DNA from: an uncultured Aquimarina sp.
GTDB lineage: Bacteria; Bacteroidota; Bacteroidia; Flavobacteriales; Flavobacteriaceae
Assembly: GCF_947492965.1 (NCBI RefSeq)
Contig: NZ_CANLOZ010000003.1
Coordinates: forward strand, 186,001 to 250,000
Length of the DNA stretch: 64,000 bases
Reading direction: 5' to 3'
Below the pieces are notes generated by a model that worked only from the letters and a program-made list of their open reading frames with translations, was not told the origin of the DNA and made no database searches. A program made the translations under genes and the position numbers. How positions within the stretch are numbered: position 1 is the first letter of the stretch; the number at the start of each line of letters is the position of its first letter. Shown piece after piece: positions 27,510 through 36,345 of the stretch.

Positions 27510-28634
27510 TTAAGGTTCAAAAACAATGACGCCTTTCGCATTTTTTCCAACTAGCATATCATCAAAAGCTTGTTGTAACTCTTCGAATTTGTAGGTTGAG
27601 GTTACCATTTCATCTAGTAACAAATCGCCTTTATCATAAAGTTCCAAAATTTTAGGAAAGTCAATATGAGGCCTGCATTTACCATATAATGGATTGATAT
27701 AAATTTTATCCCATTCGAATAATTGCATATCAATGGTTACTTCTTGTTCGATACCACTTACCTGAACTGCTGTACCTGCGTTACGAATCATTCCTAAAGG
27801 TGAAGCACCTAATTCTGGTATGGCAGTACATTCAAATGCAAAATCGGCACCTCTTTTGCCTACGATTTCTTTAACTTTTGTCGTAGCTTCTTTTAAACCT
27901 TTATCAGATTTTTGCGCTAGTACAAAATGGGTCGCACCAAATTGCTTGGCCATTTCTAATCTTGACTCATTAATGTCTATGGCTACAATTTTAGCTGCGC
28001 CCGATATTTTAGCTCCCTGAATTACATTAAGACCTACACCACCAGTTCCAATAACCGCTACGGTAGATCCTGGAGTTACTTTTGCTGTATTTACAGCAGA
28101 GCCGTATCCAGTCATTACTCCACAACTAACAATAGATGCGGAACTGAAAGGAATTTCAGTTTGATATTTTACTACAGCTTGTTCTCTTACAACAGTATGG
28201 GTAGATAAAGTGCCAATATTAAAAGAGCGTTCTATACCTTTATCATTAAAAGTGGTACTTTCTAATCTAGCGTGTCCTGCTGAAACTTCTCCATCTGGTA
28301 AAGCGTCCCCCGCAACTACAGGAGAGTTGTTTTCACAAATGTGTTGATTTTGTTCTTGACATTGAAAACAAGTTCCACAAGGAATGGCCCAATTGAGAAT
28401 TACATGATCTCCTGGTAAAACAGAGGTGACATCGGGTCCAATATCTGTTACAATTCCGGCGCCTTCGTGTCCCAATATTACAGGTCTTCCCCAGTGAAGA
28501 GAATCATAATCCGTATGACATAATCCTGCTGCCATTATTTTTACGACAACTTCGTCTCCTTTTGGTTCGCTTATCGTTATATCTTCAATGGAAAAATCGC
28601 CATTTCCATCAGTAATTGCTGCTTTTGCTAACAT
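27510..28634 (-). CDS. Zinc alcohol dehydrogenase, class III (formaldehyde-thiol dehydrogenase) type
   Basis: 374 residues. Catalytic zinc ligands in GLCHTDYDSLHWG and 'ILGHEGAGIV', structural zinc Cys in CGTCFQCQEQNQHIC, Rossmann motif 'AVIGTGGVGLNVIQGAKI'. The layout is that of class III / S-(hydroxymethyl)glutathione or mycothiol dehydrogenases. First gene of the minus-strand unit ADH-esterase-P450-ferredoxin-reductase; its likely job is to oxidise the formaldehyde released by the P450. The thiol cofactor is uncertain because many Bacteroidota lack glutathione. Confidence 0.85.
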   Translation of the reverse strand: MLAKAAITDGNGDFSIEDITISEPKGDEVVVKIMAAGLCHTDYDSLHWGRPVILGHEGAGIVTDIGPDVTSVLPGDHVILNWAIPCGTCFQCQEQNQHICENNSPVVAGDALPDGEVSAGHARLESTTFNDKGIERSFNIGTLSTHTVVREQAVVKYQTEIPFSSASIVSCGVMTGYGSAVNTAKVTPGSTVAVIGTGGVGLNVIQGAKISGAAKIVAIDINESRLEMAKQFGATHFVLAQKSDKGLKEATTKVKEIVGKRGADFAFECTAIPELGASPLGMIRNAGTAVQVSGIEQEVTIDMQLFEWDKIYINPLYGKCRPHIDFPKILELYDKGDLLLDEMVTSTYKFEELQQAFDDMLVGKNAKGVIVFEP

Positions 28635-28726
28635 CTATAAAAGTATAATTGTTAGCTGCAAATTAGTGTTTAGTAAATGCTAATTATTAAACTGTTTTAG
28701 CAATTGATTGTATTATATATTCCCAA

Positions 28727-30337
28727 CTAATAGTTAGATATAAACTCTACTAAGTTGTCATTTCTTTCGAGTTGCAATTTTTTACGCAATCTATATCTCG
28801 AAGTATGTACACTTTCTACTGAAATTCCTAGTAATGAAGCCATATCTTTACTGGAAAAATTCAGTTTTATCAAGGCACATATTTTTAGATCCGTTTGGGT
28901 TAGCGTTGGAAAGTTAGATTTTAAGTTTTTATAAAAACCTTGGTTTATATTGATAAACCTAGCTTCGAACTCTTTCCAGTTACTTCCCATTCCAGATTGG
29001 ATGGATTTGATGATTTTATTTACGGAGTTTAAATTTAAATTGTCTTTATTTTCTGCTAGTGAATTTTTTAAGCCAACAATAAACTCATCTTTTTCGATAA
29101 GCTGAAGAGCCGATTTCGCCAATTCTTTATTTTTTAGCTCTATAGCTTTTTTACTTTCATTTAGCTTTAAGCGTTGTTTTTGTTTTAACAACCGTTGTTC
29201 TCTTTTGTGTTTTCTTTTTAGATTTTTAAAGGTCATTATACCCACAATAATTAGAAAAAAGAGGGTAACAAACAATAATGTGGCGCTAAGAAGAGATATT
29301 TTTTGTTTACTCTCTAGTTCCGACAAACGTTGTTCTTTAAGGAGTTTTTCTTGCTTTTCTTTTTGTAGTCGATATTGATCTTTAATTTCAAATAGGTACT
29401 CATTATTTTTACTATTAATACCAAATATTTTGTTTTCCAGATCAATGGCTTCCTTGATATGAGAAAATGCACGTTGGTAATCTTTAGAGTCATAGTATAA
29501 TTGGGATACTTCTTTGTGATTAATAATTTGATAGTTCATATGACTATTATGTACATAAGATACCTCAAGTGATTTGTTATAATGAAATTTACTTTGCTTA
29601 TAGTCTTTTTTAAGCTGGTATAATCTAGCAAGAAAGTAATGGATAATCACCAAATAAGATTCGTTATTTTCTTTGAAATATTCTTGTGATTTTAGAAGTA
29701 TTTCTTCCGCCTTTTCAAATTTTCCTTCATTTGCTAAAAGAAATCCTCTTTCAGATTCTAAAAAATAGTTTCGAACTCCTTCATTTTTAGACCTAAAATA
29801 GAGATAGCAACTATCCAAATAAGTCCTTGCGGTCTCATAATCCTTATTATATCTATAAAAATTCGCTATAGAAAAATAGTCGCTAATAGTATAATCGATA
29901 CTAAAACCATTTTTAGAAGAAAGATCTTTGCTAATAGTAAGAGCATTACCAAAATTTTCTAATGCTTTGGTGTTACGATTATAAAAACTGTATAGCCATC
30001 CTAGAGATTGATACACTCTGGATTTAGAGAATGAATCATCACTTTTTTCAGCAAGAAATAATGCTTTCCAGTATCCATCATAGGCTTTTCCATAATTAAG
30101 ATTGTGACCATACAATTCAGAGAGTTCGTTAATACTATTAATTAAATTGAAAGTGTCTTTTTTGAATGTAAAAAACTCAATACTCTTTTCGTAGTTATGT
30201 ATAGCTTTTTCAAAGTTTACAAACTTATTTTCTCTAGCCTTTTCGAGATATTGATTTGTTTTATATAGTTGTTGCGACCATGAGATACTAATGCAAAATG
30301 CTATAAAAACTATCGAAATTGGGGTTCTTTTAAACAT
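28727..30337 (-). CDS. Membrane-spanning TPR sensor with cytoplasmic LuxR/GerE-like HTH (SusR-like regulator)
   Basis: 536 residues: signal peptide (MFKRTPISIVFIAFCISISW), about 300 residues of tetratricopeptide-like helical repeats, one transmembrane helix (about 347-369, LLSATLLFVTLFFLIIVGIM), a charged coiled coil, and a C-terminal HTH (about 480-536; LTQTDLKICALIKLNFSSKD, LGISVESVHTSRYRLRKKL). The topology puts the sensor in the periplasm and the DNA-binding end in the cytoplasm, as in SusR-type regulators of Bacteroides. It lies divergently beside the GH2-GH117 operon, whose promoter has two copies of the shared box. It is therefore the best candidate in the window for the box-binding activator (inference). 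Confidence 0.85.
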   Translation of the reverse strand: MFKRTPISIVFIAFCISISWSQQLYKTNQYLEKARENKFVNFEKAIHNYEKSIEFFTFKKDTFNLINSINELSELYGHNLNYGKAYDGYWKALFLAEKSDDSFSKSRVYQSLGWLYSFYNRNTKALENFGNALTISKDLSSKNGFSIDYTISDYFSIANFYRYNKDYETARTYLDSCYLYFRSKNEGVRNYFLESERGFLLANEGKFEKAEEILLKSQEYFKENNESYLVIIHYFLARLYQLKKDYKQSKFHYNKSLEVSYVHNSHMNYQIINHKEVSQLYYDSKDYQRAFSHIKEAIDLENKIFGINSKNNEYLFEIKDQYRLQKEKQEKLLKEQRLSELESKQKISLLSATLLFVTLFFLIIVGIMTFKNLKRKHKREQRLLKQKQRLKLNESKKAIELKNKELAKSALQLIEKDEFIVGLKNSLAENKDNLNLNSVNKIIKSIQSGMGSNWKEFEARFININQGFYKNLKSNFPTLTQTDLKICALIKLNFSSKDMASLLGISVESVHTSRYRLRKKLQLERNDNLVEFISNY

Positions 30338-30512
30338 AACTTTTTCTTCGAGTAAGCCTAAGGCGTTTTTGGGTTATAATTGAAATATTGTTTTATTTCT
30401 TCTTTGTTTGCTGATATATTCTTTGTTAAAACCTGAATACTTTGCGTAATTCATATAAAGTAACGAAAATAAAGAAGCATTAAAGTTGTGTTTCAAGAGG
30501 TCTAGGCAAAAA

Positions 30513-30610
30513 TAGTGTTTTTGTCTAGTACTTTTCAACCCAAAATACCACATGTTCAGTTTATGTCTAGTATGATTTAAATCAAGATTCTTAAGTAAAT
30601 GTGATCTTTG
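30513..30610 (+). promoter_or_regulatory. GH2-operon promoter with two shared 17-bp boxes
   Basis: Box 1 TAGTGTTTTTGTCTAGT (30513-30529) and box 2 TTCAGTTTATGTCTAGT (30555-30571) lie 42 bp apart on the same strand, four helical turns. Box 2 ends 32 bp before GATCTTTG (30603-30610), a near -7 element, with the start codon at 30633. A leftward half copy (CTAGGCAAAAATAG, 30502-30515) forms an inverted repeat with box 1. Confidence 0.65.
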
Positions 30611-30632
30611 TCGAACCTTAATTTTTAAAATT

Positions 30633-33173
30633 ATGAAGATTGCTTTAAGATCTATTCTTAAAATTAGCGTTATTCTTGTTTTTTTCTCATTGAATGCTCA
30701 AAATTATTCAGAAATCGGTAATCACGATTTTAACCAGCATTGGGAATTTAAATTAGTAGAAAATACTGGAATATACGATACTGAACAATATGATGATTGG
30801 ACAAAAATCAGCATTCCGCATGATTGGAGTGTGGATTTTCCTTTCGATGCTGATAAAGGAGAAGGAGCAACTGGATATTTGCCTGGCGGAAAGGGTACGT
30901 ATAGGAAGGAATTTATGATAAGTGATAAAAAAGAGACCACTACTTATCTATTATTTGATGGAGTTTATAATAATAGTAAGTTTTATCTGAATGATAAATT
31001 ATTAGGTTTTCATCCTTACGGGTATTCTCCTTTTTATTTCGATATCACGGATCATTTAAATACGACTACAGGAAAAAACCAACTTAAAGTTGATGTCAAT
31101 CGCAAGAAATATGTAGACAGTAGATGGTATACTGGTTCTGGTATATATAGAAATGTAAAACTAATTAGAAAGAACAATTTGCATATTCCGGTTTGGGGAG
31201 TCTTTATAACTACTCCAGAGATTACGACAGAAAAAGCAACTGTAAATATCAAATCTTCTCTAAAAAATAAGTTTCCGGAAAACCAAAATTTTGAGATACA
31301 GATCAAGATTTATGATGATCAAGGAGAAGTGGTTTTTCAGACTAGTCAATCTAAAAGTATTGAAGCAATGAGTGACTTAGAGATTGAAAGTACTGTAGAA
31401 ATATCCAATCCGTATTTGTGGAAACTAGATTCCCCAAGATTGTATAAAGCTGTTGTTTCCATAGTTCAGAATAACAATATTATAGATGAGAATACTATAA
31501 AATTTGGTGCTCGCGAGATTGAATTTGATGCCGATAAAGGTTTCTTTTTAAATAAAGAGCATACCAAAATAAAAGGGGTTTGTTTACATCACGATGGGGG
31601 TATTGTTGGAGCCGCTGTACCGAAGGATGTTTGGAGAAGAAGATTGCAGAAATTAAAAGATGCTGGTTGTAATGCGATAAGAATTTCACATAATCCAGGT
31701 TCTGATGAGTTTTTAGATTTATGTGATGAAATGGGGTTTTTAGTACAAGACGAATTTTTTGACGAATGGGACAATCCTAAGGATAAAAGATTTAACATGA
31801 ATGAAAGAAGCGTGGATGATATCACTCGTGGTTATACAGAATACTTTCAGGAGTGGGCAGAAAAAGATCTTAAAAATACGATATTGGCACATAGAAATCA
31901 CCCTTCAATTTTTCAATGGAGTATTGGTAATGAAATAGAATGGACATACCCTAGGAATGCTGATGCAACTGGCTTTTTTAATAATATGGATTGGAGCGGA
32001 AACTATTTCTGGGAGGAACCCCCACATTCTACAGCACAGATTAAAGAAAAATTGGCAACACTTCCACGTGGAAAATATGATATTGGAAAAACAGCTAAGA
32101 AACTAGCAGCGTGGACTAGAGAATTAGATACCACAAGATATATAACAGCTAATTGTATTTTACCTTCTGCTAGTCATCTTTCTGGTTATGCTGATGAACT
32201 TGATGTCGTAGGGTATAGTTATAGAAGAGTACTGTATGACTATGGACATGAAAACTATCCTGATAAACCAATTATGGGAACCGAAAATTTAGTGCAATGG
32301 CATGAATGGAAGGCAGTTAAAGAACGTCCATTTATTTCAGGAACATTTTTGTGGACAGGAATTGATTATATGGGAGAATCTAACGGGCAATGGCCAAGAA
32401 AAGCTACGCCAAGCGGAATGTTAGATGTTGCGGGATTCGAAAAGCCATCCTATCATATGATGAAAACTCTTTGGAATGATGATCCTCATATCTATGTAGC
32501 AACACAAAAACTAGAAAAATCAATTTTTAAGGAAGACGAAAAAACAGGAGAGCCAGTAGAAAAAGAAAAAGGTGCTTGGAAAAAAGCTTTATGGGTATGG
32601 CACGATGTCAATGAACATTGGAATTATAAGGATCAGGAAAAAGTGGTCATAGAAGTGTATTCTAATTATGATGAGGTAGAGTTATGTGTAAATGAACAAA
32701 GTTATAAGACGAAAAAACTAGAAGATTTCGAAGATAGAATCTATAAATGGATTATTCCTTTTCAGAAAGGAGAACTAAAAATCATTGGAAAAAAGGATGG
32801 TGAGATTGAAGAAATCAAGACAATAAAGACTACTAGTGAACCTAAAAATATTAAACTAACAACCGATAAAACGGTAATGCAAGCTGATGGATATAGTGTA
32901 GCTCATATCATTGCACAATTGGAAGATGCTGATGGAAATCCCGTGAAAAACATAGAGGATAAGATAAGATTTTCTGTGGATGGAAATGTTAGCATATTAG
33001 GCGTGGATAATGGATCTGCTTTTAGTGTTCAGGATTATAAATCAAATTCAGTTCAAACCAATAACGGAAAATGTTTATTTCTTATTCAGTCCCAAAAAGA
33101 TAAAGGAGATATCACAATATCTGCTACATCAGAGAAACTAACCAGTAATCAGTTAACCATAAATATTAAGTAG
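30633..33173 (+). CDS. GH2 beta-galactosidase
   Basis: 846 residues with a cleavable signal peptide (LVFFSLNAQ). Domain order: sugar-binding jelly roll (about 30-190), Ig-like domain (about 195-300), GH2 TIM barrel (about 300-600), and C-terminal Ig-like domains. Acid/base Glu434 is in WSIGNEIEW and nucleophile Glu551 in [12 protein letters not shown]2 enzymes of agar loci remove beta-D-galactose from the non-reducing end of agaro- or porphyran-oligosaccharides in the periplasm. It opens the nine-gene operon and has the double-box promoter. Specificity for methylated or plain galactose cannot be read from the sequence. Confidence 0.93.
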   Translation: MKIALRSILKISVILVFFSLNAQNYSEIGNHDFNQHWEFKLVENTGIYDTEQYDDWTKISIPHDWSVDFPFDADKGEGATGYLPGGKGTYRKEFMISDKKETTTYLLFDGVYNNSKFYLNDKLLGFHPYGYSPFYFDITDHLNTTTGKNQLKVDVNRKKYVDSRWYTGSGIYRNVKLIRKNNLHIPVWGVFITTPEITTEKATVNIKSSLKNKFPENQNFEIQIKIYDDQGEVVFQTSQSKSIEAMSDLEIESTVEISNPYLWKLDSPRLYKAVVSIVQNNNIIDENTIKFGAREIEFDADKGFFLNKEHTKIKGVCLHHDGGIVGAAVPKDVWRRRLQKLKDAGCNAIRISHNPGSDEFLDLCDEMGFLVQDEFFDEWDNPKDKRFNMNERSVDDITRGYTEYFQEWAEKDLKNTILAHRNHPSIFQWSIGNEIEWTYPRNADATGFFNNMDWSGNYFWEEPPHSTAQIKEKLATLPRGKYDIGKTAKKLAAWTRELDTTRYITANCILPSASHLSGYADELDVVGYSYRRVLYDYGHENYPDKPIMGTENLVQWHEWKAVKERPFISGTFLWTGIDYMGESNGQWPRKATPSGMLDVAGFEKPSYHMMKTLWNDDPHIYVATQKLEKSIFKEDEKTGEPVEKEKGAWKKALWVWHDVNEHWNYKDQEKVVIEVYSNYDEVELCVNEQSYKTKKLEDFEDRIYKWIIPFQKGELKIIGKKDGEIEEIKTIKTTSEPKNIKLTTDKTVMQADGYSVAHIIAQLEDADGNPVKNIEDKIRFSVDGNVSILGVDNGSAFSVQDYKSNSVQTNNGKCLFLIQSQKDKGDITISATSEKLTSNQLTINIK

Positions 33174-33213
33174 ATTCTTGTACTTTACAGTATCTAATCA
33201 TAGCATATATCAT

Positions 33214-34494
33214 ATGAAGCTAAATCATAAAATCGTATTTCATTTATTAGTAACTATTCTTATTGTCGGTTGCAATCAACCTAGTAAACAAGAAATTGTG
33301 GAAGAGGAAAAGGAAAAACCTTGTGAAACGGTACTAGATGTATCTCCAGAGAAATTAGATCGCTTTGGAATAACGAATAAAGAATACCTAAGTGCAGCTT
33401 CAAAAAGAGCACTTCAGTGGAAGTATGTGGAGAACGATTGGTATCGAGTTTTTAATCCAATGAAACCATTGAAAGGAGATTTAGCTTATGAAGAAGGTGT
33501 TGTTCGTAGAGATCCTTCTGCAGTAATCAAAGTAGATGGATTATATCATGTTTGGTATTCAAAAAGTGTAGGTGCAACAGATGGATTTGGTGGTGATATT
33601 GAAAACGATAAAGTTTTTCCTTGGGATCGTTGTACCGTATGGCATGCAACATCGGAAGATGGATGGACTTGGAAAGAAGATAAAGAAGCAGCAGTTCCTT
33701 TAGGAGAGAAAGGATCTTATGACGATAGATCCATATTTACGGTAGAAATTATGGAATGGGATGGGATGTACTATCTATGCTATCAAACTATTAAGTCACC
33801 ATATGATGTTCGTACCAAAAACGAAGTTGGTTTAGCATGGTCATCATCTCCTTTTGGTCCTTGGGAAAAAAGCAAAGAACCTATTCTAAAACCAGCTGAT
33901 AATGGTGTTTGGAAAGGAGAAGAACAAAATCGTTTTATGGTAGAAAAGAAAGGAGATTTTGATTCACATAAAGTACATGACCCTTGTATTCTTCCTTACA
34001 AAGGAAAGTTCTACTTGTATTATAAAGGAGAGCAAATGGGAGAAGAAATATTATATGGCGGGCGTCAAATTCGACATGGAGTTGCAGTAGCTGATAACCC
34101 GAAAGGACCTTATGTAAAATCCAAGTATAATCCTATTTCCAATTCAGGACATGAAATCTGTGTATGGCCCGTCGATGGAGGGATTGCTTCTTTAATTACT
34201 ACGGATGGACCTGAACGAAATACATTCCAATGGTCACCAGATGGGATCAATTTTGAGATTCGTGGTGCCGTAAAAGGTGCAAATATGCCTCATGCGATAG
34301 GGTTAAACAGAACAATTGAAGCTACAATAGATAATCCGACTGGAATTTTTGATTGGGGATTATCACACGTGTATAATAGTTGGAACTACCAGAGTATTAT
34401 GCGTTTTGATTCCTACCGCAAAACATCTCATGTAGCACAAGGAGCTAAAGCGCCAGACGGAAAAAAGAAAAAAGATAAGCAAAAAGATAATTAA
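33214..34494 (+). CDS. GH117 alpha-1,3-(3,6-anhydro-L-galactosidase), lipoprotein
   Basis: 426 residues from ATG 33214, which gives a lipoprotein signal (TILIVGCNQPS); a TTG at 33178 is less likely. The five-bladed propeller sequence has GVVRRDPSAVIKVDGLYHVW, WDRCTVWHATSEDGW, KVHDPCILPYKGKFYLYYKG and 'SGHEICVWPVDGG', as in neoagarobiose hydrolases of GH117 (AhgA type). It removes 3,6-anhydro-L-galactose from the non-reducing end of neoagaro-oligosaccharides. It lies 40 bp after GH2, and its product is the substrate of the downstream catabolic genes. The Lys/Asp-rich tail after 'KAPDGKKKKD' is probably disordered. Confidence 0.93.
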   Translation: MKLNHKIVFHLLVTILIVGCNQPSKQEIVEEEKEKPCETVLDVSPEKLDRFGITNKEYLSAASKRALQWKYVENDWYRVFNPMKPLKGDLAYEEGVVRRDPSAVIKVDGLYHVWYSKSVGATDGFGGDIENDKVFPWDRCTVWHATSEDGWTWKEDKEAAVPLGEKGSYDDRSIFTVEIMEWDGMYYLCYQTIKSPYDVRTKNEVGLAWSSSPFGPWEKSKEPILKPADNGVWKGEEQNRFMVEKKGDFDSHKVHDPCILPYKGKFYLYYKGEQMGEEILYGGRQIRHGVAVADNPKGPYVKSKYNPISNSGHEICVWPVDGGIASLITTDGPERNTFQWSPDGINFEIRGAVKGANMPHAIGLNRTIEATIDNPTGIFDWGLSHVYNSWNYQSIMRFDSYRKTSHVAQGAKAPDGKKKKDKQKDN

Positions 34495-34507
34495 TAAGTA
34501 GACAAAA

Positions 34508-35524
34508 TTGAAAGCAACGATATATAAAGGTAATAAAACCTTTAGTGTAATTGATAAGGAGATTGCCGAACCTAAAGAAGGAGAAGTTCGTATCAAAGTG
34601 GCATATTCTGGAGTATGTGGAACCGATGTGCATATCTATCATGGGATGATGGATAAAAGAGTAAATATTCCAGAAACCATAGGTCATGAAATGTCGGGTA
34701 CTATTGATGCTATTGGCGAAGGAGTAACAGGGTACGAATTAGGTGATAAGATTGTAGTAAGACCATTAGATGATCGTGCAGTAAAACCTTCGGATAAAGG
34801 CTTCAATCATATCTGTGAAGAGCTAAAGTTTATTGGGATTGATAGTCCTGGTTCTATGCAACAATTTTGGAACGTACCCGCTTTTACATTACATAAATTA
34901 AAAGAAGAAACAGATCTAAAATTAGCGGCATTGATCGAACCATTATCGGTAGCAGTGCATGATGTTCGTTTGAGTGAGCTAAAAGAAGGAGAAACTGCTG
35001 TAGTTTTAGGAGGAGGACCTATTGGATTGTTAGTAGCAATGGTAGCCAAAGATACAGGTGCAAATGTTGTTATTTCGGAAGTAAATCCAGTTAGAATAAC
35101 GAAGGCAAAAGAACTAGGTTTTGAAACAGTGAATCCTGCAGAAGTAGACTTGGTAGCTTATGTACGAAAAAATACAGAAGGTAGATTAGCAGACGTAGTA
35201 TTTGAAGTAGCAGGTGTTCAGCCAGCGTTGGACGTAATGACCGAGGTGGCAGGTATAAGAGGAAGAATAGTGATGGTAGCTATCCACGGAGAACCTAAAC
35301 CGGTGAATTTATTTAAGTTTTTTTGGAAAGAACTAAAACTCATAGGAGCAAGGGTGTATGAGAAGGAAGATTACGAAAAAGCAATACAATTGATAACCAC
35401 TAATGAACTTCCTTTTGAAGAGCTAATTACGGATGTTCAACCCTTAACTAAAATCCAAGAAGTTTTTGAAAATATAGATAACAATCCAGACGGCTTAAAA
35501 GTATTAATGGATTGCCAACAATAA
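34508..35524 (+). CDS. Medium-chain dehydrogenase, probable 2-keto-3-deoxy-galactonate pathway enzyme
   Basis: 338 residues from a TTG start at 34508, 13 bp after GH117. Catalytic zinc ligands in GVCGTDVHIYHG and GHEMSGTI, NAD-binding 'VVLGGGPIGLLVAMVAKD'. It resembles threonine/sorbitol dehydrogenases but lacks three of the four structural-zinc Cys normally near residue 95: the lobe reads PLDDRAVKPSDKGFNHIC. Sitting between GH117 and the AHG dehydrogenase, it probably oxidises or reduces C5 of 2-keto-3-deoxy-L-galactonate on the way to the D-gluconate form (inference). Confidence 0.82.
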   Translation: MKATIYKGNKTFSVIDKEIAEPKEGEVRIKVAYSGVCGTDVHIYHGMMDKRVNIPETIGHEMSGTIDAIGEGVTGYELGDKIVVRPLDDRAVKPSDKGFNHICEELKFIGIDSPGSMQQFWNVPAFTLHKLKEETDLKLAALIEPLSVAVHDVRLSELKEGETAVVLGGGPIGLLVAMVAKDTGANVVISEVNPVRITKAKELGFETVNPAEVDLVAYVRKNTEGRLADVVFEVAGVQPALDVMTEVAGIRGRIVMVAIHGEPKPVNLFKFFWKELKLIGARVYEKEDYEKAIQLITTNELPFEELITDVQPLTKIQEVFENIDNNPDGLKVLMDCQQ

Positions 35525-35543
35525 AACTAACCACGTACAATTA

Positions 35544-36314
35544 ATGAGTATTTTAAATAAATTCAGTTTAGAAGGTAAAACAGCTTTAGTAACAGGCTGT
35601 AAAAGAGGTATTGGAAAAGCTATGGCTATTGGCTTAGCTGAAGCTGGAGCTAATATTATTGGTGTTTCTGCAAGTCTTGAAAAGGAAGGAAGTGATGTAG
35701 AAAACGCTGTTAAGAAATTAGGAAAAGACTTTAAAGCATATCAATGTGATTTTTCAGATAGAAAGTCATTATATCAATTTATCAAAGAAGTAAAATCAGA
35801 TTTTCCAATAATTGATATACTTGTTAATAATGCAGGTACAATTTTAAGAGCACCAGCAGTAGAACATCCAGATGAATATTGGGATAAAGTGATAGAAGTA
35901 AATCAAAGTGCTCAGTTCATTCTTACAAGAGAAATAGGGAAAGATATGGTAGATCGAGGCAATGGAAAGATTGTGTTTACAGCTTCTCTACTAACTTTTC
36001 AGGGTGGAATTACAGTGCCAGGATATGCTGCTAGTAAAGGTGCAATAGGACAGATGACCATGGCGTTCGCCAATGAATGGGCATCGAAAGGAATTAATGT
36101 AAATGCCATTGCTCCTGGATATATAGCAACCGATAATACAGAAGCGCTTAGAAACGATCCTAATCGAGCAAACTCAATTTTAGCAAGAATTCCTACTAAC
36201 AGATGGGGAGATCCCGAAGACTTTGCAGGACCAGTAGTATTTCTGTCTTCAGAAGCAGCAAGTTATATGAATGGATCCATTATGGTTGTTGATGGCGGAT
36301 GGATGGGTAGATAA
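35544..36314 (+). CDS. SDR oxidoreductase, KduD-like
   Basis: 256 residues, standard short-chain dehydrogenase: cofactor motif TGCKRGIGKAMA, NNAG, and active-site Ser/Tyr/Lys in 'TASLLTFQGG' and GYAASKGAIGQM, ending with 'SYMNGSIMVVDGGWMGR'. Close in style to 2-deoxy-D-gluconate 3-dehydrogenase (KduD). Together with the preceding zinc enzyme it could epimerise C5 of the 2-keto-3-deoxy acid by oxidation and reduction, as described for AHG catabolism in agar degraders. The exact substrate is inferred. Starts 19 bp after its neighbour. Confidence 0.85.
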   Translation: MSILNKFSLEGKTALVTGCKRGIGKAMAIGLAEAGANIIGVSASLEKEGSDVENAVKKLGKDFKAYQCDFSDRKSLYQFIKEVKSDFPIIDILVNNAGTILRAPAVEHPDEYWDKVIEVNQSAQFILTREIGKDMVDRGNGKIVFTASLLTFQGGITVPGYAASKGAIGQMTMAFANEWASKGINVNAIAPGYIATDNTEALRNDPNRANSILARIPTNRWGDPEDFAGPVVFLSSEAASYMNGSIMVVDGGWMGR

Positions 36315-36345
36315 TTAAATTAAAAACACCTCAAAAAAAGAAAAG

